64,000 bases of DNA. It comes from Parabacteroides sp. PM6-13 (GTDB lineage Bacteria; Bacteroidota; Bacteroidia; Bacteroidales; Tannerellaceae). The stretch spans positions 186,001 through 250,000 of the forward strand of contig NZ_JARXWF010000001.1 of NCBI RefSeq assembly GCF_029892605.1, read 5' to 3'. The notes beneath the pieces were generated by a model. That model ran no database searches. It was not told the DNA's origin and was given only the letters and a program-made list of their open reading frames with translations. Of this stretch, positions 44,364 to 53,576 are shown in pieces. Every line of letters starts with the position of its first letter. The first letter of the stretch is position 1. Both the position numbers and the translations under genes were made by a program.

Positions 44364-46466
44364 TCAGTTCGTCATCCGTTTGATAATATTGTAGGCATTG
44401 ATGATACCCAGTTCGCCGGCTTTGCTTAGGTCGGTGATGCCTTGTGTGGTGTCTCCCAGGGAGAGGCGTGCCAGTCCGCGGTTGAAATAGGCTTCGGCGA
44501 AGTTGGGGTTACGCATTATAGCCTCGTTATAATCGGCTATGGCAGCCCGGTAGTCGCGTTGGGCGCAACGCAGGTTACCCCGGTTGAACCAGGCGTACAC
44601 AAAGTCGGGATTAAGCTGAATCACTCGATCGTAGTCTCTCACGATATTTTCATGCGCGTATGCCCGTTGGTTTTCCAGGGCTTTCAGTGCAACCTGATCT
44701 TGTGAGATCTGTGCCTGCTGGTTTCTTCCGCTGTTGAGCGTCATGCTGGTAGACGATAGATCCAACTGGTTGTTTGTGGATGTCGACATCTCATATTCCA
44801 TCTGTTTATAGCGCACCACCGCCCGGTTGTAGTAGGCCATACTGAAGCCGGGATCCAATTCGATCACCCGGTCGTAGTCCTGTATGGCTTCCTGGAAGTC
44901 CTGCACCAGCATATAGTCGATGCCACGGGCAAAATAGGCCACCGCATCCTCCGGGTTTTGCTGAATCTGCTGGGAGAGCTGATTGATGGAGTTGAAATGA
45001 ATAGCCACCTGTACCTCGTTCAACGGTGCCTCTTCATTGGTGATACGCAACAGACGAGGTAATAACTGCCTGTTATTGAAGTCTTCCACCGTTTTATCGT
45101 AATAAACGAGCTTCTTCACCGGATCCGGTTTCTCATAATAGGTTAGGATAAAGAGAGGTTCCAGATCAACGCGTACGTTACGATCCTGCACCCTTCCCCG
45201 GATATCGCTCTGGTATTTGTTCTGCCATTCATCCTCTTTGTCGTACACCACCAGGCGGTTGAACTTCTCGATCGTCTTATCCGATTGTTCGCGTGTCTTG
45301 TCTTCCTGTGGCTCTTCCTGAGGTTCATCATCCTTTTTCTGAGCGGTATGGGTCGTAGAACGGCCGTTGCCTCCCTGTGACATTTTTTCTTCCAATTTGA
45401 TCGCCGCCCAGAAGTCGCGATCCGCTCCCGCCTGGTCGTTCAGGCGACGCTTGGCATCGGCACGCGTATAATACCCGTCAAGAAACGAGGGGTATTCAGC
45501 CAATACCACGTTGAGGTCGTTGATCGATCCGCGCATATCTCCCGTTTCGTAGCGCAAGAGGGCACGGTTGTAGTAAGCCATGAAGTTGTTGGGCTCCAGT
45601 TCGATCACCACATCGAAATCTTCGATGGCGCGGTTGGTATCGCCCACCTGGGCACGCAATAATCCCCGGTTGAAGCGGGCAATCAGGTTACGGCTATCCA
45701 TGGCTACCACCTGGTCGTAGTCGGCCATGGCGCCACGCAGATCGTTCATCTGGTAGCGCACCAGTCCGCGGTTGATGAAGTAGCCGCTTTGGCGGGTGTC
45801 CAAGCGGATGGCTTCGTTGTAGTCGGCCAAGGCACCTTCCAGGTCGTGTGTCTGATAGCGCAGGATACCCCGGTTGCCATAAGCCGGCGCGTAGTAGGGA
45901 TCCATCTCGACGGCTTTGTTGTAGTCGGCCAATGCCTTCAGGGTGTCGCCCTGCTCAATATACATCGCTCCGCGGGTCAGGTAATTCATGGACTCACGCG
46001 GATGGGCTACCATCAGCGTTTCAAACGTCTCTTCCGCCCGGGCGAAGTCTTTTTGTTGGATATAGGCGACCGAGAGGTTCACCAGCATCCCCCGGTCTTC
46101 GGGACGGTATTCCAGTCCTTTTTTGTAGTCTTCGATGGCTCCCGCCAGTTTGTCTTGATTATGGCGGGCAATGCCACGGGCATAATAGGCCTGCACTAAG
46201 AAGGGGTTGCGTTCGATGCAAAGGGTACAATCGTCTTCTGCTCCTTTGAAGTCGTCGAGGTTGATCTTGGCCACCGCCCGGTAGAAATAGGGCTCTGCCA
46301 GATAGGGTTTTGCTTTGATCACCTGATTAAAATATTGTATAGAAAGGACATAATCCTCAAAATAGAGCGCATTCCGACCAATCGCAATGACCCGATCGGT
46401 ATTCACCTGTGCCCAAAGAGAGAGGGCACTCATCCATAAAACGATCAAAAGCAAAATCTTCTTCAT
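44364..46466 (-). CDS. Large secreted tetratricopeptide-repeat protein
   Basis: A 700-residue exported protein (signal peptide cut after SLWAQ near residue 20). It has two TPR arrays. The first spans about residues 22-370 and has eight or more regular units (AYYARGIARHNQDKLAGAIE; AYGNRGILRYQTHDLEGALA). The second spans about 510-695. Between them, about 370-500, is a charged linker (PQEEPQEDKTREQ) and a region with WQNKYQSDIRGRVQDRNV. TPR scaffolds of this kind organise envelope complexes in Bacteroidetes; no partner can be named. Its upstream region holds one copy of a 62-bp box shared with the GH51 gene. Confidence 0.85.
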   Translation of the reverse strand: MKKILLLIVLWMSALSLWAQVNTDRVIAIGRNALYFEDYVLSIQYFNQVIKAKPYLAEPYFYRAVAKINLDDFKGAEDDCTLCIERNPFLVQAYYARGIARHNQDKLAGAIEDYKKGLEYRPEDRGMLVNLSVAYIQQKDFARAEETFETLMVAHPRESMNYLTRGAMYIEQGDTLKALADYNKAVEMDPYYAPAYGNRGILRYQTHDLEGALADYNEAIRLDTRQSGYFINRGLVRYQMNDLRGAMADYDQVVAMDSRNLIARFNRGLLRAQVGDTNRAIEDFDVVIELEPNNFMAYYNRALLRYETGDMRGSINDLNVVLAEYPSFLDGYYTRADAKRRLNDQAGADRDFWAAIKLEEKMSQGGNGRSTTHTAQKKDDEPQEEPQEDKTREQSDKTIEKFNRLVVYDKEDEWQNKYQSDIRGRVQDRNVRVDLEPLFILTYYEKPDPVKKLVYYDKTVEDFNNRQLLPRLLRITNEEAPLNEVQVAIHFNSINQLSQQIQQNPEDAVAYFARGIDYMLVQDFQEAIQDYDRVIELDPGFSMAYYNRAVVRYKQMEYEMSTSTNNQLDLSSTSMTLNSGRNQQAQISQDQVALKALENQRAYAHENIVRDYDRVIQLNPDFVYAWFNRGNLRCAQRDYRAAIADYNEAIMRNPNFAEAYFNRGLARLSLGDTTQGITDLSKAGELGIINAYNIIKRMTN

Positions 46467-46536
46467 GCAGTATCCCTTGTTGTATTGCGGCAGTCCGTTT
46501 TCAGACCAATAAATTCACTATTTGTACGAATTAGGG

Positions 46537-46598
46537 ACAAAAATAGAGAAATAAACGGTTTTTTCGGAATAATCACTTGTGAATTAGGAATTCTTAAT
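46537..46598 (-). promoter_or_regulatory. 62-bp shared promoter-like box, copy C (upstream of TPR gene)
   Basis: This 62-bp stretch matches 49328-49389 at 56 positions with no gaps; most differences fall in one 7-nt block. Read on the minus strand it ends in TATTTTTG (complement of 46538-46545), a -7 box, 71 nt before the TPR gene's ATG. It includes the near-palindrome ATTAAGAATTCCTAAT about 37 nt upstream of that box. The 7-nt variable block lies between them, where a -33 element would be expected. Confidence 0.7.
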
Positions 46599-46614
46599 GA
46601 AGAGGAGGGAGTAT

Positions 46615-46691
46615 AAACACAGAGGCACCAAGACACAGAGTTTTTAATTCAATAAGAATAAAAGCCTCTGTGTCTCTGTGCCTCCGTGTTT
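46615..46691. repeat. Long imperfect inverted repeat after the GH51 gene
   Basis: AAACACAGAGGCACCAAGAC... (46615-46640) pairs with ...CTCTGTGCCTCCGTGTTT (46666-46691), 26-bp arms with 3 mismatches and a 25-nt loop. It lies about 40 bp beyond the GH51 stop and may end that transcript. Confidence 0.75.
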
Positions 46692-46731
46692 AAATCATAC
46701 AATTATCGATTTTCAGATCAGCACCGATGGT

Positions 46732-49245
46732 CTAAAATTCTTTTACGATACTAAGAACGCCGGTTGACAGCGGCTCGACAGACAAGGTAACGGTACGGTC
46801 ACTGGCTGTCGCTTTCTTGTTCTTCAGGGCAACGGCATTTTTGTTTTCCATACTGTTTATCGCATCCAACGAGCCGGGTGCGTAATAGGTATAATCAGTA
46901 TCCGCAATGCCTTTCCAATCGCCACGAATGGTCAGGGTATACGTCTTTTCAGTCGGATTGACTACTTTCACAATGACCTTGCTGCCGTTTTCCGCAAGTG
47001 TTGTGGTGATGTTTAACTCTTCAGTATTTCCCGTAAAGGCAAGCCTGTATTTGGAGAAGTTATCATACCACAACTTCGTCACCTGGTAATTAGGCGCCAC
47101 AAACAGATCTTTGTAATCGAAATTGATAAAGGCATTGTTCCAGTCGGGAGCATCCGTACGACGCATAAACAAGGCAGCCGCACCCATTTCTACCACCGGT
47201 GTCCTTTCGCACATATTCAGGAAGCCTCCGGCAAACAGACCGGTACGCCAATCGATGCTGTTGAGGTTCCATTCCGAAATATACAATTTGATGTTTGGAT
47301 TCGGACATTTGGCGATCATCTCGGCATAGCGATTATATTGTTCGCCTAATCGTTCGGGACCTGTGGCATATCCGGTTGCTCGCTCATAATGATGTAAACT
47401 CAAATAATCGAAGTAACTACCGGAGCTGTTCAAGAAGGCTTCGTCTTCTCTGAAACCACCGCAGGCGACAATCTTGATGGTGGGATCGACCTCGCGCATG
47501 GCCACGGAGAACTTGCGGACTGCTTTTTCGTATGCTTCGATACCCATTTCCCACATCTCATTGTCGATCTCCCAAAGTCTCACGTTATACGGCTCGGGAT
47601 GTCCGTTGGCTGCTCTTTTGCTTCCCCATTTGCCTGTGGCCGGCTCATTACAGTAGGCTACCCAGTCGCAGGCATCCTGCAATAGTTGGGCATGTTCGGA
47701 TTCCGGGCGGTCGAAACCGACGCGCACTACAATAACCGGTTCTGTATTGATCTGGCGGCAGAATTGGATAAACTCATCCGTACCAAAAGCATTCTGATCA
47801 TAATCAAGCCACATCCAATGCGGCCAGCGTTGCCTTTCTTCCTGTGAACCGATGCCCCATTTCCAGTCGTATTGGGCCACATAACCACCTCCGGGCCAAC
47901 GCATCGAAGTGGGTTTCAAGTCTTTCACCGTTTGGTAGATGTCAGGACGGAATCCCCCAAGATCTAAACCGGTTTGTGTAGAAACAGTCACCTGATCTAT
48001 CTGAACCGTTCCCTGATTCGTGTAGATGGCAAAATCAGCATCCCCCACATAATCCCCGGCATTCAGGCTGAATACATATTTTGTCCAGTCTTTGCCCGGC
48101 TTTCCGATCATCTTCTCCACGAGATACCGGTCGCCAGCTTTAAGGGCTACAAAGAGTTCGCTTTTCGAATCGCCTTTCGCATACACAGAACCCACGTAGC
48201 TCTCCTGACGAATGATGTTTTGAGGGCCTTGCATTAATCCGGTTTTGCTGCCGCTTGCAGTGATCTTTTGCGAATAATCCATATTGACAGCATCATTCTT
48301 GACTAACTCAAATGTCCCATTGCCAAACGACTGCCATTGAGGAGCCACTTCAGGTGTTTTCACTGCTTCCGGCATGCCTTCGAAATAGACGGTCTTTTTG
48401 TCTGTGGAAGTGATACGGATATCTTTATACAACGCTTCGGTATAGTTCACCCAAAAGGCAATCTCATTGGTGGGGTTGTTCTCGGGTAACTGATAGTTGA
48501 TGATTTGTTTGTTGTCCCAGTACACACGCACGCGTTTCCCTTCGCAGCGGATGCGCAGCTTATGCCATTCGCCGCCCAGGGTTATCTGCTCCTTTTTGGC
48601 GATTGCGGTTTTCAAAGGTTGCAACGCCTTGACAACTCTTCGTTGACCGGTCCATCCCGGCATACCCTCCTGTGCACCTATCTCCATCTCCGAGAAGGTG
48701 GAAATAGAGAAGTTAGCCGGCTTAGGTTCCGGAGCACCTTCCCTCATATTTCTTGTTTCAATGAAAGGATCATGGATGCGAAGAAAATAGGGTTCTCCGT
48801 TCATTTGATTCTTGAAGGCGAAACGGATATCCAACAGCCCACCGCTCCATCGGCGGCCAGCCAATTTATAGGCTCTCCAATTGACATCCATGGAGATCTC
48901 ATAGCTATCGCTGTTGATCGTCGTGACAGGAATGGGTTGTTCGTAACGCGTGGGCGAATGCAACACGTTTGCGTCATCCACAAACCAACCATCAAAATAA
49001 CCATCCCGGGGAGGAATGCCCGGATAGTGTTGAGGCTCAAAAGAGCGACCATAAATCAGTTCCTGCCATAATCCGTTGTTGGCAGAAAAATAGATGTGTT
49101 CGAACAGCTGACCATAGATTTTTTGGTCGATCAGTCCATCTACCTTTTCTGATTGAACATGAATAGATACATCTTGTGCTTGCACGGCAGAAAACAGGCA
49201 AGCCAACATGAAAACAATCGTGTGTTTGATACTTTTTTTACTCAT
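46732..49245 (-). CDS. Secreted GH51 alpha-L-arabinofuranosidase
   Basis: An 837-residue exported enzyme (signal peptide cut after SAVQAQ near residue 24) expected to remove alpha-L-arabinofuranose from arabinan or arabinoxylan. The TIM barrel is at about 430-740, with acid/base E563 (EIDNEMWEMG) and nucleophile E658 (LYISEWNLN). It is larger than minimal GH51 enzymes because of a laminin-G/DUF1080-like sandwich (about 85-290) and a CBM4/9-like module (about 305-430) inserted before the barrel. A C-terminal beta domain ends it. The GH29 gene lies 212 bp upstream on the same strand; no SusC/D pair is nearby. Confidence 0.93.
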   Translation of the reverse strand: MSKKSIKHTIVFMLACLFSAVQAQDVSIHVQSEKVDGLIDQKIYGQLFEHIYFSANNGLWQELIYGRSFEPQHYPGIPPRDGYFDGWFVDDANVLHSPTRYEQPIPVTTINSDSYEISMDVNWRAYKLAGRRWSGGLLDIRFAFKNQMNGEPYFLRIHDPFIETRNMREGAPEPKPANFSISTFSEMEIGAQEGMPGWTGQRRVVKALQPLKTAIAKKEQITLGGEWHKLRIRCEGKRVRVYWDNKQIINYQLPENNPTNEIAFWVNYTEALYKDIRITSTDKKTVYFEGMPEAVKTPEVAPQWQSFGNGTFELVKNDAVNMDYSQKITASGSKTGLMQGPQNIIRQESYVGSVYAKGDSKSELFVALKAGDRYLVEKMIGKPGKDWTKYVFSLNAGDYVGDADFAIYTNQGTVQIDQVTVSTQTGLDLGGFRPDIYQTVKDLKPTSMRWPGGGYVAQYDWKWGIGSQEERQRWPHWMWLDYDQNAFGTDEFIQFCRQINTEPVIVVRVGFDRPESEHAQLLQDACDWVAYCNEPATGKWGSKRAANGHPEPYNVRLWEIDNEMWEMGIEAYEKAVRKFSVAMREVDPTIKIVACGGFREDEAFLNSSGSYFDYLSLHHYERATGYATGPERLGEQYNRYAEMIAKCPNPNIKLYISEWNLNSIDWRTGLFAGGFLNMCERTPVVEMGAAALFMRRTDAPDWNNAFINFDYKDLFVAPNYQVTKLWYDNFSKYRLAFTGNTEELNITTTLAENGSKVIVKVVNPTEKTYTLTIRGDWKGIADTDYTYYAPGSLDAINSMENKNAVALKNKKATASDRTVTLSVEPLSTGVLSIVKEF

Positions 49246-49327
49246 AACTTAACTTATATAATATTGGTTTTTCCTCTCTGTGGCAATCCCTTTTCGGGCT
49301 AATACTCTTTACTCATACGAACGAAAA

Positions 49328-49389
49328 ACAAAAATAGAGAAATAAACGGCTATACAGGAATAATCACTTGTAAATTAGGAATTCTTAAT
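49328..49389 (-). promoter_or_regulatory. 62-bp shared promoter-like box, copy D (upstream of GH51 gene)
   Basis: Partner of copy C at 46537-46598. On the minus strand it ends in TATTTTTG (complement of 49329-49336), 83 nt before the GH51 ATG, and it carries the same ATTAAGAATTCCTAAT near-palindrome. The GH29 terminator lies a few bases upstream, so the GH51 gene must start from here or be unexpressed. Confidence 0.7.
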
Positions 49390-49393
49390 AATG

Positions 49394-49429
49394 AAAAAAG
49401 GTGTGTCAAACGATTTGACACACCTTTTT
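49394..49429 (-). terminator. Intrinsic terminator after the GH29 gene
   Basis: AAAAAGGTGTGTCAAA and TTTGACACACCTTTTT form a perfect 16-bp stem with a 3-nt loop, with a T-run on the minus strand. It is 29 nt after the fucosidase stop. Confidence 0.9.
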
Positions 49430-49457
49430 AGATGGATTTTAGAGTTTACTGTTTCTG

Positions 49458-51122
49458 TTAGCGCAATGTAATCTTATAACAAATGGGAGCCATGACGGCG
49501 TCTTGTCCTTTCATTGGCTTAATCTCCAATCCGTTGTTTGTCTTTTTCCATTGCACTTTTTCGTTCGTACCCAGACAGGTCACCGATCGAACCTTCTCCC
49601 CTTTACCGAACGATTTCAGGTTGAAGGTCTCTTGATTATGCCCCATGACAAAAGCATACACCGTTTTGCCTTTGGAGGTATAACGCACCTCTTTCTCGGT
49701 GTATTTGTCGATGCGTCCTTCGTTGAATCCTTGCGCGTTCAGGGCAACAGTCGATTCGGCATCAGGCCCTTCTCCAAATACCTTCCAAGGGCGGGTCGCA
49801 TAGATGCCTTCTCCGTTGACCTCCATCCAGGCACCAATCTTTTCTACGATTGCCAGGGCTTTATCATCAAACGATCCGTCGCCACGCATCGGGATATTGA
49901 GCAATAGGTTACCGTTTTTGCTTACCACATCAATTAATTGGCGTACGACTCTTTCCGCGCTTTTATAACGGTTTTGCTCATACGCTCTGATGTCGTAATG
50001 CCAGCTTCCGATACAGGTACATACCTGCCAGGGTTGTTCCTGAATCTCATTGGGCGTACCTTTTTCGATATCCCATACCATAGCCTGTTTTTCATAGTCC
50101 TCCGTCAATACTTTTCCGGTAAGCACCGCTTCGTTTTTCCCGTTGTTCCATGTCATGGAAGAGTTATAGAAGTGGGCAACCGTTTTCAGGCTCCCTTCAC
50201 TAAATGGATAGAGAGGTAGTACAGAATCGTCGAAATAGAGCAGATCGGGCTGATAGCGGTTGATCAGATCGAGAGTCCGGTTATAGATATTCTCCGTGAA
50301 CTTCCGGTCCGGGAAGGTAACCCCTCCGATATTGGTCCAGTGCCAGTTTTTGTGAATATTCTTTTCCGCACTGAGGGCATGGTCTTGCGCATACAGATCT
50401 TGTGGATCATACCCTTCCCACCATTTTCCTTTTCCATCTTCTTTCAACAGGCGTCCGTCGTAAGGAATTCCTTTTTTCGGACCGCTGGTGTCGGAAAGCT
50501 GTGCCGGTTCATGAAACAACCAGGCATGGGCCGCATGGAAGGTTACGCCAAAGCGGAGGCCGTTCTTGCGTACCGCCTTTTCGTATTCCCCGATAATATC
50601 TCGCTTGGGACCCATATTCACAGAGTTCCAGGGTTGATATTTACTATCCCAGAGATCCATATTGTCATGGTGGTTCGCCAAGGCTACGAAATATTTGGCT
50701 CCCGTCTTTTTATAGAGGGCTACAATAGCTTCCGGATCCCACTTTTCGGCTTTCCATTCATTGATAACATCTTTGAAACCGAATTCAGATTGATGGCCAT
50801 ACTGTTTGATATGCTCTTTGTATTGATAAGAGCCCTCTTCATAGATGCCACGCGAATACCAGTCGCCTCTTTGCGGTTGACACTGCGGTCCCCAATGGGT
50901 CCACATACCGAATTTGGCATCCCGGAACCATTCGGGCACTTCGTATTGCTGCAACGATTCCCAGGTGGGTTCAAATTTACCCTCCTGCATCTTTTCGGCA
51001 TCGGCACTGATCCTGTAAATATAGTCCGGATCCTTCACCTGAGCTGTCATGCCCTGGGTGACAGTAACAGCACCCAGCAGCAAGACAATGGCTTTTTTTG
51101 AAATAATAGTTTTACAATTCAT
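49458..51122 (-). CDS. Secreted GH29 alpha-L-fucosidase
   Basis: A 554-residue exported enzyme (signal peptide cut near residue 27, TAQ) that releases alpha-linked L-fucose. The family start WFRDAKFGMWTHWGPQ is at about 65-80, KYFVALANHHDNMDLWDS at about 143-160, and the nucleophile is most likely D298 in LLYFDDS. VSKNGNLLLNIPMRGDG follows at the end of the barrel. A C-terminal beta domain ends it. It is likely the 1,3/1,4-type or broad subgroup; the subgroup cannot be decided here. It has its own -7 box and a strong terminator, so it is a single-gene unit. Confidence 0.92.
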   Translation of the reverse strand: MNCKTIISKKAIVLLLGAVTVTQGMTAQVKDPDYIYRISADAEKMQEGKFEPTWESLQQYEVPEWFRDAKFGMWTHWGPQCQPQRGDWYSRGIYEEGSYQYKEHIKQYGHQSEFGFKDVINEWKAEKWDPEAIVALYKKTGAKYFVALANHHDNMDLWDSKYQPWNSVNMGPKRDIIGEYEKAVRKNGLRFGVTFHAAHAWLFHEPAQLSDTSGPKKGIPYDGRLLKEDGKGKWWEGYDPQDLYAQDHALSAEKNIHKNWHWTNIGGVTFPDRKFTENIYNRTLDLINRYQPDLLYFDDSVLPLYPFSEGSLKTVAHFYNSSMTWNNGKNEAVLTGKVLTEDYEKQAMVWDIEKGTPNEIQEQPWQVCTCIGSWHYDIRAYEQNRYKSAERVVRQLIDVVSKNGNLLLNIPMRGDGSFDDKALAIVEKIGAWMEVNGEGIYATRPWKVFGEGPDAESTVALNAQGFNEGRIDKYTEKEVRYTSKGKTVYAFVMGHNQETFNLKSFGKGEKVRSVTCLGTNEKVQWKKTNNGLEIKPMKGQDAVMAPICYKITLR

Positions 51123-51193
51123 AAAATAAATAGTTAGTTTCCTCCGGGGTTAATTGTACCTTAGAATATATAAGGCTTCCTGCCTCTTTCCCC

Positions 51194-51201
51194 CAAAGAT
51201 A
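51194..51201 (-). promoter_or_regulatory. -7 promoter box of the GH29 gene
   Basis: On the minus strand this reads TATCTTTG, a full TAnnTTTG match, 71 nt before the ATG. It starts right after the stop codon of the YihY-like gene. Confidence 0.55.
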
Positions 51202-52599
51202 CTATTTTTCTATTCCAATGTCCTTCAATAACAGATGATTTTCTTTGTTGTACATCTCTTCGCGTGAATGGATGACGGCTTCCCACTCGGCACGGAAGAG
51301 ATTCTCCCGGTCGATGCGGAAGTTTTCGGAGCCTTCGCGGTCGACTTGTTGCAGGACATAGGAGACCGACAGTAGGTTGATGTCGATGGCCGGCTGGTAA
51401 TAGATGGTCCATTCGTCGTGGTCTTCAAGCACCTCTGCGACCAGGTTTAATTCAGACAACTGGTAGAGGATATCGGTGGCCAGACGGATGGGGATATGGT
51501 ATTCCTGCGAGAGTTCGTCGGCGGTGTAAGGCTTCTCCCCTTTTTCAAACCGTTTTACGATCAGGGTCATAATGGTGATCAGGACAAAATCGCGGTAGCG
51601 ACGGCTGATATGCTGGGTGTCGGCGTCATAATTGAAGGTACTCGCGTTTTGTATCGCATAGGCCAATGCACCGCCAAACAGGCAGATCACCCACGAGAGC
51701 TGCACCCACAACAACAACAAAGGAATGGCAGCAAAGGTCCCATAGATGGCATTGTATTTACCTACCCATATCTGTCCACTGATATAAATAAGCTGGAAAA
51801 TCTGAAAAGCGCTTCCCGCCAACACACCGGCAATAAGCCCCGGCAGGAACTTTACTTTTGTATTGGGAAGGAATATGTAAAGCCCGGCAAACACGAAGGA
51901 GGCAATGACGAAGGGGACGATTTTCAGCACCAGATCGACCACGGGGGTGAGGAATACAAACTCGTCGAGAATGGTGTTTTGGATTGTTTGAACAAAGATC
52001 GACATCCCGCTCGAGGCGACCATCAATACCGGGATGATCAGTAACAGCGCCAGATAATCGGTAACTTTTCGAGCAAACGAACGCGGTTTGTTGATCTGCC
52101 AGATATCGTTGAAGGTGTTTTCAATATTGGAAAGCAGGTTGATTACGGTGTACAATAAGATAACGACCCCGATCCCAATAATCAAACCACCCTGAATCTG
52201 ATCGAGGTATCTCTCTACGAATCCAAAGACATTTTCTAAATTATCACCTTGTCCGGGAAAGGTGTTTATCAATACCTGACGTACGTGTTCCTGAAATCCG
52301 AATCCTTTGGCGATGCCCAACAGTACAGCCAAAAAGGGAACAAAGGCTAAGAGAATGCTATAGGTGAGGGCAGAGGCGCGGCTTGGGAGGTTGAGGTTGA
52401 GGAAGCTGCGTACGGCAAGAGAAATAGACTTGGCTGCATGGATGCCCAGATGCTTGTAGCCGGAGACATCGTTGCCGGTGATACGCCACATGTCATAGGT
52501 GACAAAGCGGATAGCCAAGGCAATGAAGTCGGTGATGCGCACGATTAGGGAGGGTTTCTTCGCTTTCTTCTGCTGCTTTTTTGCGTCTTTCTCTTTCAT
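51202..52599 (-). CDS. YihY/BrkB-family inner-membrane protein
   Basis: A 465-residue inner-membrane protein of the YihY/virulence factor BrkB family (once called RNase BN). Six or so hydrophobic segments lie between about residues 65 and 325, including LPSRASALTYSILLAFVPFLAVLLG, a characteristic first block (about 73-97). The C-terminal cytoplasmic region (about 345-465) looks like a winged-helix (YTADELSQEYHIPIRLATDILYQL). This addition is typical of Bacteroidetes homologues. A possible role in lipid or LPS transport is proposed for the family. It lies just downstream of rnpB. Confidence 0.85.
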   Translation of the reverse strand: MKEKDAKKQQKKAKKPSLIVRITDFIALAIRFVTYDMWRITGNDVSGYKHLGIHAAKSISLAVRSFLNLNLPSRASALTYSILLAFVPFLAVLLGIAKGFGFQEHVRQVLINTFPGQGDNLENVFGFVERYLDQIQGGLIIGIGVVILLYTVINLLSNIENTFNDIWQINKPRSFARKVTDYLALLLIIPVLMVASSGMSIFVQTIQNTILDEFVFLTPVVDLVLKIVPFVIASFVFAGLYIFLPNTKVKFLPGLIAGVLAGSAFQIFQLIYISGQIWVGKYNAIYGTFAAIPLLLLWVQLSWVICLFGGALAYAIQNASTFNYDADTQHISRRYRDFVLITIMTLIVKRFEKGEKPYTADELSQEYHIPIRLATDILYQLSELNLVAEVLEDHDEWTIYYQPAIDINLLSVSYVLQQVDREGSENFRIDRENLFRAEWEAVIHSREEMYNKENHLLLKDIGIEK

Positions 52600-52621
52600 A
52601 GGGAGAGATATTAATTAAAAA

Positions 52622-52979
52622 TTGCAGTTTGCCTATAAGCCGGGTTCTGTACTCCCTCCAAGGAGAGAGTGTCTGCCATTTATCTCGACGCCGGCTCTCA
52701 CCGACGCTCTAGCGGTCTACCCCCCGGCATCGGGCGGGCAGCCCTACATGCGCCGGTATACATGACCTTACAACCCATAAGACGTACGGCATCACGCATT
52801 GCTGCGCAACCCGGTGAGCTCTTACCTCACCTTTTCACCCTTACCCCCGAAGAGGCGGTCGTTTTCTGTTACGTTACTCTGCCCTCGCGAACAGCTACCC
52901 GTTAAGTAGTATGGTGCCCTGTGTTGCCCGGACGTTCCTCCCACCCTTGCGAATGAGCGACAGACCAGCAAACTGCAAT
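52622..52979 (-). ncRNA. rnpB: RNase P RNA
   Basis: The catalytic RNA of RNase P, which removes 5' leaders from tRNA precursors. On the minus strand the 5' end TTGCAGTTTGC pairs with the 3' end GCAAACTGCAA to form helix P1. The conserved GGGAGGAACGTCCGGGC block follows near the 5' end, and GAACCCGGCTTATAG lies near the 3' end. About 358 nt, the usual size for type A. The ends are set by the P1 helix. Confidence 0.95.
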
Positions 52980-52987
52980 CATGTCGA

Positions 52988-52995
52988 CAAAATTA
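52988..52995 (-). promoter_or_regulatory. -7 promoter box of rnpB
   Basis: On the minus strand this reads TAATTTTG, a full TAnnTTTG match, 8 nt before the start of the P1 helix, the expected distance to a transcription start. Confidence 0.65.
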
Positions 52996-53253
52996 GTTAT
53001 TTATTTCTTAAAAGACCATCCGACAGATGTTTCTTTTGTTTTGCATGAATAGATGGGGGAATGACCACCTCTCCCCTATGGCTGACCCAAAAGTAGTTAC
53101 TGATTCCTTCAGACAGGAGAAAAGTGAAGGAGGAAGGAGAAGGGAGAAAGGAATCGAAGATCGCTTAGCCGAAGGCGCAGAGCAAATAGGGAAGGTTGAC
53201 ACAGATGGTATCGGGGTTTTTCTTCAAATAGGAGGAGATGGGAAGGTTTTAGA

Positions 53254-53440
53254 AAGCCCGAAAGGGCTTCAACCTGGATAACCCCGTGCAAACCGTAGGT
53301 GCAGCTCGGGGTAGACGTAATATATATATCATGAGCTCCGTAGGAGGTCAACTGTTGAGCACCTACGGAGCTCGTTTCTATGACACAATCAACCCCGAGC
53401 TGCGCCTGGCGGCTTGCTCGGGGTTATCCAAAGTATAAGT
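53254..53440. repeat. Nested palindrome cluster
   Basis: The outer arms GGATAACCCCG (53276-53286) and CGGGGTTATCC (53419-53429) are exact complements. Inside is a 12-bp perfect stem GAGCTCCGTAGG/CCTACGGAGCTC (53333-53344 and 53362-53373). Smaller stems AGCCC-GAAA-GGGCT (53255-53268) and CCCCGAGC types also occur. The whole can fold into a branched structure on either strand. Confidence 0.75.
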
Positions 53441-53576
53441 CCTTCCGGACTTCAGTATCTTCACATATTCCAATATCTGAAGACGCTCCTTTCTCCCTTC
53501 TCCTTCAAATCTCCCAAAATCTGAAGGACAGAAACCGTCCGTTTTTTTGCATGCCTCAACTATCATTTTGATATTT

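Noticed and set aside
52669-52905. 78-codon plus-strand frame
   Set aside because: Lies entirely inside rnpB on the opposite strand.
53027-53281. 84-codon plus-strand frame before htrA
   Set aside because: Low-complexity Glu/Gly/Arg-rich translation with no start signal; it runs into the palindrome cluster.
53276-53429. Possible CRISPR array from repeated GGGG/CCCC blocks
   Set aside because: The units are nested palindromes, not evenly spaced direct repeats, and no cas genes are present.
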